A DNA stretch of 64,000 nt from Omphiscola glabra (taxonomy: Eukaryota > Mollusca > Gastropoda > Lymnaeidae): NCBI GenBank assembly GCA_964017045.1, contig OZ024807.1, positions 17,887,813 to 17,951,812 on the forward strand. The letters run 5' to 3'. The first letter of the stretch is position 1; the number at the start of each line of letters is the position of its first letter. Position numbers and translations under genes: made by a program. Shown one piece after another: positions 1 through 10,200 of this stretch. Below the pieces are notes generated by a model that did no database searches, was not told the DNA's origin, and saw only the letters and a program-made list of their open reading frames with translations.

Positions 1-106
1 AAACATTGAGAATACCCTCTACATACTTAGTTAGGATCCAGATTGATTATTACGGACTGTTATAAGTGGAGAATTTTATTTCTTATTTAAGTCTATGACT
101 CGTTCC

Positions 107-656
107 AAAAACAGTCCATAACAAAAGACGATACCAAAGTGTAAATACAATAACAAATAATACGACACTCAAAACCATGGCTAATTACAATTTATACGTT
201 TTTAATGTGTCTATTTCAATGAATTACAAAAGCAAGAGAATATGATTAAAACTATTAACTTACAGTTTGGCTGGTACCGGTAGTGTGTTGAGCAATGAGC
301 AAAAAATACAATGAGCAAAAGTGAAGACCTTAGTGCTAAAAGTACTCAAGTCACAAAATGCACATTTTGAGATAATCAAGTTCAAATATACTTTTCGTCT
401 ATAAAATGTGAATATTTTCATTTTTTGTCTTGTTTAATTAAGGGCCTAATGCACATTTTAATGTGTTCAAAATTCTGCAGTACACTTGGCTAAACTGGAT
501 AAGAAAAGATCACAGTTTAGATTGATTTTGACAAAAATGTGACTTAAGTACTTTTAGCACTAAGGTCTTCAAGTTGTACAATGAAAGAAAATCTACACAC
601 AGCAAGCACTGTCTAGTAGTAGTAGTACAATAATGACACACGCTCCAAGTCTCGTG
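107..656. mobile_element. Insertion interrupting a dispersed repeat (outer block)
   Basis: Repeat copy 1 (about 45-925) matches copy 2 (about 6113-6445), except that copy 1 is interrupted between its two occurrences of CTCGT (102-106 and about 652-656). The extra 0.55 kb contains the MITE at 323-570. CTCGT could be a 5-bp target-site duplication, but this is uncertain. Confidence 0.35.
323..570. mobile_element. 248-bp MITE with long terminal inverted repeats
   Basis: The ends are inverted copies of about 30 bp (outermost GAAGACCTTAGTGCTAAAAG), with few mismatches. The element is flanked by AAGT on both sides (319-322 and 571-574), a possible 4-bp target-site duplication. The interior is AT-rich and non-coding. 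The superfamily is not assigned. Confidence 0.65.
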
Positions 657-1547
657 ATAAAGGATCACTCTCGTCATTCAATCTTCTTCCTTTTATACTC
701 AGTTTCAAATGATTTCCAGAAACGCTGTATGCATTGTTTTGCCTTCCAGTTTAATCTAGATTATTCTATATTTTTCTGACTGGAACAGACGATACAATGC
801 TTTGTTGTAAACAAGGTTAAATTTCGCAAGCCACACCCCAAAACGGCCTCGAATGTGCTCACTACAAGAGGTCATGCACGGGGAAAGCGTGCAAAAACAC
901 GTCACCTACATAACAATGATCAATATATTATTGATATTGGGCCCTTAGATATAGAATAATAGTAATAATACATTTAACAATGCATTCTTAGATTTAAAAA
1001 AAAAAATAATAACAAAAATACTTTCAAGAATCGTACCTCACTATTTCCGCATGACTGAATTGCTCTAACTACAACACAAACAAACACAGCTTGTACCTGG
1101 TTTCTGCTTATTGAGCGTATCACACCTTGATCTCTGAATAAAAGGTAGGCCTACTTGTCCCTAACGTTACAACATTACAAGATGGACACACTCTCCCATA
1201 CCTGGCCAAACTAACTGTTGAAATGTGAATGCACCCTAAATGGTCCGCTCACACAAGGTAGTCATTTGCGACACCTTTAGTAACTCAACTCCCATTTCAA
1301 TTACTCTGACCCCAAAACTTTCCTGTAATACATTATCACCTTTTTAACGCCACGGTAAAAGTAGATATCATTTATTGTCTTAGTGTAGATACTTCAAGAG
1401 TGTCTATGAATCTCTTCCTTAGTTGCCAATAACTCTTGGAGCTACGCCTCTGCATATTCCACCACAGTTGACGCTCTTCCATCACTAAGCATTTTATGTA
1501 TAATCAAGGATGAGTGGTGTTTAAAAGTTTGAAATCTCCCCCAAGAA
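571..1547. other. Non-coding, partly repeat copy 1
   Basis: Beyond the dispersed-repeat match ending near 925, the stretch to 1547 is AT-rich. No reading frame, array or inverted repeat that I could support was found. Confidence 0.4.
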
Positions 1548-1949
1548 TCATGACAAATGTTTTCTCCGCTGTTTTTCCTCCTCAGTCCTCGCCATGAGAG
1601 AAAGAATTCGTCCCGAACGGTCCGATTCTAAGTATCTGTGATGAAGAGGGTGTGATGTATCATCCAAAATTTGTTTAGTTTTACAATAACATCTTTCTTC
1701 AAATAGCTCTTCAGGTGAAGGATGTTTAGTTAGTGTTATTTTCCTAACTTTCTTGATTAGTCTGTTTATTCGGTGTTTAATATCAGACGATGAATTCCCA
1801 CACCAGCAGGCAATACTGAAATAAAGTAGGCTTCCAATCGTTGCACTGTAGAATAAGTAAACGACTTGTTTGTCTACGCCGAAATTGTTCTGTTTTTTAA
1901 TAGAAAGGTCTTTGGTTGAATTTTTTATACAGCATTTGTCCGTGCTCAT
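1548..1949 (-). pseudogene. LINE reverse-transcriptase C-terminal remnant
   Basis: A 133-codon minus-strand frame resembles the region after the RT domain of non-LTR retrotransposon polyproteins. It shows FYSATIGSLLYFSIACWCGN, then a basic helix NRLIKKVRKI, an ELFEERC block, and SHPLHHRYLESDRSGRILS. This order (start of a C-terminal domain, CW.GN, basic stretch, HPLH, SGR) is typical of fish and invertebrate LINEs. No upstream RT core is visible, so it is a 5'-truncated or eroded copy. Family assignment is from memory. Confidence 0.65.
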
Positions 1950-2367
1950 GCTATCTTAGCTTATTATTAATGGTGACACCTAAGCAATGTTCCCTTTAAG
2001 CTGCGCGGCCTCGCAGCTACCTCACAGATGCCGCGCAGCAGTTTTGAGCCTCCACGCAGCAAATTTTTATAAAAATACATTCGAACAGATACGCTGCACT
2101 CTGTAAAGTAAAACTTTGCACACAACTTTATGATTTTGCACACGAACCAGCAAACCTTAGAAGGAACATTGCACCTAAGTCGTACTTATTATATCGTCCA
2201 CTTTCTCTACACTTTGATTTTTTGTGTTGAGATCTGTAATCTGGTGTTTCCCCCCTCCGGAAATCAACAACCATTTCCTTTGTTTTTGAGTTATACATAC
2301 TCTTTTAAAAAATCACATCCCATGTATATCGAATTACGGCACATATGCCAAAAACATTTCCCTGGAA

Positions 2368-2772
2368 CAGTGGTTAGGTTATTAACCGGGGGGGGGGGGA
2401 AAGCACCCCCCTGTTGCTTTGAAAATCCAGAAAATACACTTTTTATTTGCTGCCATTGCTAGTTTTTTCTGCCTTAAAAAAATAAAATACGTTTTTATGA
2501 AGCAGCAGTTTAGATTAATAGCAGTAAATATATTTTTTCCGGTGAATTACGTTAGCGCATTTCTTGTATTTATATTTTCCCCCCATTGTTTCTAGAAAGT
2601 AAATTAAACACATAAAGCTACAATAACTAAATTATTTAATTATTTTCCTTTTTAAAAATTTTTTTTTTTTAAATTAATAATTTATAAAAGTTATGGTGGG
2701 GTGGAGCGATTGCGGGAAATGTTTTGAAATTGAGAGGGGATGCATCGCTGCAAAAAAGGGTAAGAATCCCTG
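2368..2772. mobile_element. Degenerate hAT-type non-autonomous element
   Basis: The left end is CAGTGGTTAGG and the right end reads ...AAGAATCCCTG (reverse CAGGGATTCTT), the CAG.GG form of hAT termini. The flanks CCCTGGAA and CTCTAGAA agree at 6 of 8 positions, consistent with an eroded 8-bp target-site duplication. The interior is AT-rich with a G tract and has no transposase. Confidence 0.5.
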
Positions 2773-3059
2773 CTCTAGAACATTTAAGATCACCAGTCAG
2801 ACATTGTTCGTTCCAGCTCATTTCACGTGGTAGCCCTAACTCTCCACATTACGACATGAATTCTCACAAATATCCAAGTCACCGAACATCGATTCTCCTC
2901 ATCCATGGCGTCCTGTAACTTGATCAGATGCCATTTCTCGGATATCACATACATGTATTGATTTACTCAGTGATCTTATTATAAAAATAAAATAATTATA
3001 ATTTTTGTATCAAAGAATGTTACCAATTAAATGTCATTTATTTGTTTTATTAAGCAATT

Positions 3060-3200
3060 TATTTCAAGCATGTTCCGCTTTTAACGAGACGTCACACTGC
3101 CTACCCCACCCTTTTTCGTCACACATCGTCACAAAAATGTGGACCCCCCCCCCCCAAATTTTTTTTTTATAGACACGTAAATGCCCCCAACCCTTCTTTT
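3060..3200. repeat. C-rich dispersed repeat with GTCACA motifs
   Basis: Contains ACGTCACACTGC, CGTCACACATCGTCACAAA, then GTGGACCCCC and a C tract. Similar GTCACA/GGACCCC arrangements occur near 24720-24820 and 53570-53660, indicating a dispersed family. It is probably a non-autonomous DNA transposon; the ends are not defined. Confidence 0.4.
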
Positions 3201-3369
3201 TATAAAATCAATAAACAAACTTTTAGCAAAAGTACCATCTGAGGCGGACCCTTCCTACACTATGGAGAGAATACAAATAATTTACGATACTATTATACTA
3301 TAATTAATTTTAGAAAGTGGGCAATATTAGGATATATACTAATAGGCCTACATGTACTTAAAGGGGGTG

Positions 3370-3552
3370 TAGGAAGGGGTTGCTGAGGGAACGATCCTCC
3401 CGGGCTGAACTATAATTTATGTTGCATAAATATATACATTATGGAGGGGCGGAATTTTCGACAACCTGCAGAATTTTTTTTGTGGAGGAGGGCGGAAAAA
3501 ATATTTGTCCGCCCCGGGCAGCATTACTTTTACCCCTAACTATGCCACTGAT
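3370..3552 (-). repeat. Dispersed repeat ending in CAGTGGCATAG
   Basis: Read on the minus strand the unit starts CAGTGGCATAGTTAGGGG and continues into CCCGGGGCGGAC. Related ends occur at 40755 (plus, CAGTGGCGTACC) and 42990 (minus, CAGTGGCGTAGCG). This is a recurrent transposon-like terminus; the other end was not found. Confidence 0.4.
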
Positions 3553-6112
3553 TATATAAACTAGAAGCTATCATTAAAAAATATACTGATTATTTACTGA
3601 GGATTCTATTGTAATAAGGACTTTTCATGATTCCCTAAATTTGACTATCATTACTAAGTCTGTTTTGTGCCTTTGTAGCTGATTTTTGTAACCATAAGAC
3701 TAACTGAACGCTTCCGGTCACTTACGCATCTGAACAATAACAATAAAAAATCTGTGGTGTAACTTATATAAATCTGAAGTAGGTAAACATTTGGCTCACT
3801 TAAAATTAATCTTCCAAATATTTGAATAGTTTGAATAAGTTAAAGATGATAAATAATAAATAAACTGTATGTAACTATACTCCTATAATAATCGTAGGGC
3901 CCAATAGTTACATAATAATTTAATAGTGTATTATTTATACGTATTTAGTCAGTTCTAGTCTAGGTCTAAGTCTAGCGTTATCACCTTAGCCGTAATGATA
4001 ATATGATTTCAATCTAAATATAGTTAGTAATGTGGAGTCTACTAAGGCAAGACGAGTCTATCCAGACTCACTCAGACTATTACTATCTCTTTTGGTTGGT
4101 AATTAATGTTTTATCTCAATATTAACTGTATTACTATGATATATTACTGAAATAGTTCAATAAAAGTTCAAAGTGGCTATTCGGCCCCGGAGAAGAATTA
4201 GCGAGAAGAATTAGCGGTTGAGTTTATTAAAAAAATATTAAAAAGATTATTGTTGTTGGGCTTTTAATTTTTAAGTTTAAGTAAGACAAAATTTGGTATA
4301 AATGAAAGATAATTGAAGGTAAATGTGTAGCTGTAGGACCGCTCACCCTAACCTGAACCCTAATTCTATCACGAAAATGACGTCATGGCCATATCTTTAC
4401 ACATTAGCCTAATTGAAATTTAGTGGACTATCTATATTAGGTACTTTGACAGAAATTTTCAATATTGTCCTATTGACATAAATGATACATCATTTTAAAG
4501 GGCTAGCTATAAGCTTTGCAAAAATACCAATTTCATCTTTCTAGCTTTTATAGAAATGAAGTTATGATTTTTTTGGTGAATTTTGTAACCCCCTTCTTTA
4601 TCTTTGTATTTAATTGTAAAAACTTGTCACCGACTTTCCAAATTTCTGCCTTATTTTGCAAACAACTTTTTTATTTGAAAAGATAATGCAACTAAATTTT
4701 CAGGAGACATTCTCAATGCAATATACAACTCAATGAACAACAAAACTTTTACATAACATCAAGAATTTGCATTTTGGATAATTTTATTTGTGGGTATGTG
4801 ACGAAAAAAGTGAATGAAAAAATTGGAACAATAATTATTTCTGAAGAAAAAAAGCTGAAAATAACATGTTTATGTAATTTAAACTAATTTTACTAAGCTA
4901 TTGTTGAATTTTAAATCAATTATCATATTTATAAAAAGGTAAGTATTCTTTTTTTATATCTAAAATTGATGGATATAATTATAATTTATAATATAAATAA
5001 AAATTACTAAAAAAAATTAAAATCATCCATAAGTTATAAGACTAATGGTAAGGACACACAGTAAGTAGGGTAAGTATTAGAATGTTACATTAACTTAACA
5101 ATTATTTAAAATTTATATTTTAATACCTTATTAAATTAAAAAGATACTAACTTTAATTAGGCATGTAAGTGTGGTTATAGTAATAGTTAAATTTAGTATA
5201 ATGTAGTAAAAGTAAATATATTCTGTTTAATTTTAATGTCACTAGTGAAAGGATAAAATTATTATTATTCCTATTATTGGTTCAGAAAAGAAGAACATAT
5301 CAAATGTTTAGACATTAACTAAATAAACTTACACAGTTTTTAACGTAAATTGATGCTGTATTATGTATTAATTTAATATTATACCGTATAGTTATAAAAG
5401 CTATTTATTTATATCAAGGGACAAAACTTGTCAGAAATTCAACAGATTACAAAAACTAAAATTTATATAAACTTCTTGAATTATTTAGTTGTATTAACTT
5501 CTAATGATATTGTAAAACTGTTTCTTATTAATTAATTGGTTAGTGCTTAGTGGATTTTTCGATATGAACAATAATGAAAATATTTTTATATCATTATATA
5601 AAATTGATGAGAAGAGCCATTTCCGACAACCCAATTTTTTTTTTGAGAGGGGAGATAACCAGTGATAATTAGCATTTTTATTTACAGAGTTAATTGCATA
5701 ACTTTTAAGTGAAATCGTCATTATTAACGAAATAAAGTTATTCCTATTTGTGAATTTATCAAGTAGCGGTACGATAAAAAGCAATGTGGTACGAGTAGAC
5801 ATTAAAAAGTAATAAGCTTATTAAGTACATGCCGGCACTAGGATAAATATATTGCCACTGACAAAATATTCCATGCTTCAAAAATGGTATCACCGTGTTT
5901 GGAAAAATATGCGCTCTACGTCACCGACGACAAATTAGTTTATTATTAGAAAACTGTGACGTAAAACGCAAAAAAACGAGATAATCACGGAAACGAATGT
6001 AAAAATGGCCGCACAAGTTTTGCGTTATTTTTCCATATGCGCAGACCGCGTGCGCGTGAGACCTTCGAAATACCTATCTATATATCATAATATATGTGTA
6101 AACGTACTTTGT
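3553..6112. other. AT-rich intergenic DNA, nothing recognised
   Basis: No gene, array or transposon end that I could support. Reading frames are short and lysine/asparagine/leucine-rich, as expected from base composition. Confidence 0.4.
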
Positions 6113-6445
6113 CAGTATTACGGACCGTTATAATTGGAGAATTTAATCTCTTAATTTTAGACTATGGCTCGTAATCAAGGAAAGGAAAATCTCTCCCGTC
6201 ATTTATTCTTATCCCTTTTATACTCAGTTTCAGATGATCATTCTGGAAAAAGGAATACGCAGTCTTACTGCTTCTCGCATTCTCTAGATCGTTCGATCCT
6301 GTTCCACAGAAACGGACGATAGTAAACAAAAGTATCAACAAAGGGATATTTTTTTCTAGCCGCCCCAACACAGGACCGACTTGAAAGAGGTCATGCACGT
6401 GGAAGGCGGGCAAAGCGTCTCAAAATACGTCATCCCTTATAACAG
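6113..6445. repeat. Dispersed repeat copy 2, about 450 bp upstream of gene A exon 1
   Basis: Homologous to 45-925 without the insertion. It could be a transposon remnant or an upstream region duplicated together with a gene that is no longer recognisable. No further copy was noticed before gene B. Confidence 0.55.
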
Positions 6446-6892
6446 TCAGTTTAACTAAAATAGACTACCACAAATGACATCCGTTTAGTCTAAAGTACTC
6501 TAAAGGGACCCGGGTCCAAATTGTATTTAGAAATGACATCATTTTTTAGGTTTTAAAAAATTTGATATTTTTTTTTATGATGCCAATAGTCAATAGTGAA
6601 TAACTCTTCTATTTCTGTGCAGACTATGATGGTCTAGTCCGACTATATATTCAGCGATAAGTCCCTGACTTTCGAATATATTTCCATTCAAGTGCAGCTA
6701 TTTTACTTGATGAAGTTGATGATTGTGCTCTGCAATTTTAGCATATTGATTGAATATCTTCTTAAGAATGGAGCTGTAATAAAAAAACAAACTAATTTTT
6801 CAAAAGGACATTGTTATATTATATTTGTTCTTGTTGATCAATTTAGATTGATTTTTAAAAAAAAAATTATGTTTTTTTTCTGTCACACATAG

Positions 6893-7223
6893 CCAATATG
6901 TAGAATAGCGAACAAGCTGGATAATCAAAAGAATTACATCACGAGTTAATCAATGCATAGCTGCAATCATCAAGAAGATGACAGAGCTATGGAAAAAGAA
7001 GAGAATAGTGATGATGAGGAGAAGGAGGGACAAAACCTCACCCCACCCGATGGTGGCCTAGGATGGCTAGTTGTGGTGGCATCCTTTATTTGCAACATGA
7101 TTGTTGATGGAGTGTGTTTCTCATTTGGGATCATAAGTTCAGAATTTAATGAGGCCTTCAGTGTTGGTCACTCTAAAGTTGGCTGGGTGGGGTCGTCATT
7201 GGCTGGATGTTACTTGCTTGTGG
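6893..7223 (+). CDS. Gene A exon 1 (5' leader plus residues 1-90, TM1-TM2 start)
   Basis: Coding begins at 6953. The exon probably opens at 6893 after a pyrimidine tract and AG (6891-6892). It ends in phase 1 before GTAAGT at 7224. It encodes an Asp/Glu-rich cytoplasmic N-terminus, the PDGG motif, TM1, and the GWVGSSLAGCYLLVG segment of TM2. The upstream boundary is a prediction; the coding part is secure from comparison with gene B. Confidence 0.85.
6898..6903 (+). promoter_or_regulatory. Start-stop uORF (ATG-TAG) in the predicted gene A leader
   Basis: The predicted exon 1 leader contains one upstream ATG, at 6898, followed directly by TAG. It has A at -3 and lies 55 nt before the main ATG. 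Start-stop elements are known to stall or drain ribosomes in some eukaryotic mRNAs. The function here is inferred and depends on the leader being transcribed. Confidence 0.45.
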
Positions 7224-10200
7224 GTAAGTTGAGAAGCAATACATTTAAAGCATTTCACAAATTGTTTGCTTGAGTAAGTATTGTACAATTTCCAAGTGTT
7301 ATTTTTTTCTAAATATTAATATTAAAGGCAGAAAATTAATTTATCAAATCTGCACCACACATCACAATGTAGAAAAACTTCATGATTCGCTACTCTTTGA
7401 CTTATACAAGATTTTATTGAAAAAACTCCCTTCCTAATAAAAATTGAAAGCTGTTGAATTCAGCTAAATAAAATAACCATGAAACTTTTTGTAACTCTTC
7501 CTCTCTCTCTCTCTTGACTCCTCTTTGTGTAAATGTCTTATTTGTTCTATTTTCACTTATAAATTTTTTTTCACCCTCATCCAATAAATAAACATATTGT
7601 AATATGAGTTTAAAATCAATTACAGACGTATTTGCATTAAAACAAAAAAATACTTACAAAATTACTTTTTTGTTTATTCAAAATTATTTACATTTTCCTA
7701 TTTTGTAGGTCCATTCGTTGCAGCACTTTGTGGTCGCTACGGCTGTCGGAAGGTCACTATATATGGTAGCATCATAGCAATGATTGGCTTTGCCACCAGC
7801 AGTTTATGGAGCAGTATAGAAATGTTGATTTTCACATATGGAATAGTTGGAGGCAAGTTGTTAAAAGATTATTTAACAAGCTTCCTAATGTGTTTTTGAC
7901 ATGTTTATGTTTTCTTATATTCAAGCGCTTTAAAAAAAAACCATTCTAAAATGTCTTCTGTCGGTCTTATGCCCCCTTCAACCTTCTTAATCAGCTTCTA
8001 AAATTAGAGAATAATTACTAAGAAAAATCTTAAAGTGAAGAAAGAAAAAAACAAAAAAACTGTAGTATTTGCTTGGCGATAAGGGGCAACAATTGTGTTT
8101 ACATTTTCAACAAGTTCATAGCTTTATGTTTCCCTGACTCACTCATTAATTTTTTAAAATATATTTATTTATTTTAAAAAGTATTCCAGTTTAATTGAAA
8201 ATATGAACTTTGCGATAATAATTTAGTATTAATTACTTCTCAGGGATTGGATTCGGCATGATTTACTTACCATCAATCGTCTGTGTTGGATTTTGGTTCA
8301 GAAAAAAACTTGGTATTGCCACTGGCATTGTTGTCTGTGGCACTGGGTGTGGGCAGTTTCTTTTCCCACAGTTGGCACATTACCTGGTCACTGAGTACAG
8401 CTGGAGAGGGCAAACCCTGATTTTTGGTGGCATAGCTTTGAACTGTGCCATCTGTGGAATGCTTTTCATACCATTGGATCACAGAGCTTACAGGTTTCAC
8501 AACAAACGAGGTATTGTTGAACGTGGCCCCATCATGGAAGCCCTGATACACAACAAGCAAAGACAAAGAGCTATTTCCAAAGGCTCTCTGAATAATTGTA
8601 TCATAACCAAGGACAACCGCCTGCTCAAGTTTCATCCAGGGTTCTTTACTGCAAAAAATAACTCTTTCATTATCAGATTTAAACGCCAGCTTGGCTTCAG
8701 CGCTGAAAGCCTAGCCTCATCCAAAAATACCATAGATTCAGCTAAAAACGGATGCAATAACAGCCCTTTACTAATCAAAGGTCATGATGGCCAGCACATT
8801 ACCCAGTGCCAGACAGTTAACAAGTGGGGGTCACTTCCTGGCTCCCTTAGACCCGGTTACAGATCATCATTGTCTGTGCCCGCTACGAGTGACTGCGAGC
8901 AACTGAATAAGATCAACAAGAGGCACAGCTACTGTGGTATGCCAGATATCTCACCTTTGAAAAAAGAGGATGTGGTTGAAATAAACATAGAGCAGATAAG
9001 TAATGATGGCTCGACGGAACTGACTCACTCCACGAACAACATCCAGTCGCTACAAACCATTATTGGGGACATAGTCAGTATCAAGTTGGTTCCTAATGGC
9101 TGTAATGGAACTCAGGATAAGAATGGCATAAGGTATGAGAAAGTAAAGGTTTTGTCTTTGTTTTTTCTTTCATGTTGGTTAATCTCACAATATCAATTTA
9201 TTCTATGAGAGTTAACAGTTCCTAATTTCTCTGCAAATATTTGTTTTGGTCATTATGCCTTTAGCTCTCAAGGGACAATTGACAAACAAAAATTCATTTA
9301 ATTTTCTATTTAGTTGTTTTTAATAACAATCTTAGCATTAAAATTGTTAATCAGGATATTTTCATTAAATAACCATTTATTTTCAGTTTTATCTTAAATT
9401 ATGAATTAATGCCAACATACTGCATCAGATGAGTTGGCTAACAAAGACAGCAAAATCTAAATGATGTATTCTTTTTTCTGTGTCACATCTGTGCTTATTT
9501 TGTATCCATCAGCTACATGGCAAACATCTTGAAGAGCCAGCTTCCATCGCACATTGAAGATAATTGTGGAGCCCATAACACATGTGAAATGGAGGGGGAC
9601 TTGAACTCTTCAACACTGAGGAAGTTCTGCACCATCCTGTGTGATATGTTTGACCTCCAGCTCTTGTTTAACCCAGTGTTTGTCCTGTTGGTTGCTTCTA
9701 ACTTCCTAACCATGTTTGGTGAGTTTCTTGACCTTAATGGGCACTATTTCATGTTAAACAAACAACATTGTTCTGTCATTTAAAATCAGTATAAAGTTTT
9801 GAAATGTTTACTGGATTTTAATGACCTGGAACGAAATGGTTGCATAGCTTTGGTGGTCCATCTTATATTGAGTTACTAAAACGTTTTAATTTTATAACGA
9901 CTGTGCATCTATCACTTATATTTATTTTTAATCAAATTCTTATATATAATTATATTGAACCTTTCAAAGTTTCCTAAAATTGTGGAATAATTTTATTTCT
10001 TATCTGAGGTAATTATTTTCTGTACATTGCAGCATTCTATATCCCATACTTCTACCTGCCATCCAAAGGCAAAGAGCTTGGTATATCAGGTGAAACTGCA
10101 ACTTTTCTTATCTCGATTATTGGCATCACCAACACACTGGGCAGGATAGTCTGTGGCTGGCTGGCGGACAGGCCATGCATCAACTCCATACACATGAACA

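Larger units (their letters stand above)
45..925. repeat. Dispersed repeat copy 1 (interrupted)
   Basis: Diverged match to 6113-6445. Shared landmarks in order are ATTACGGAC.GTTATAA, CTTTTATACTCAGTTTCA, a diverged middle, and GAGGTCATGCACG, then a motif ending in ACGTCA. No coding potential. Confidence 0.55.
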
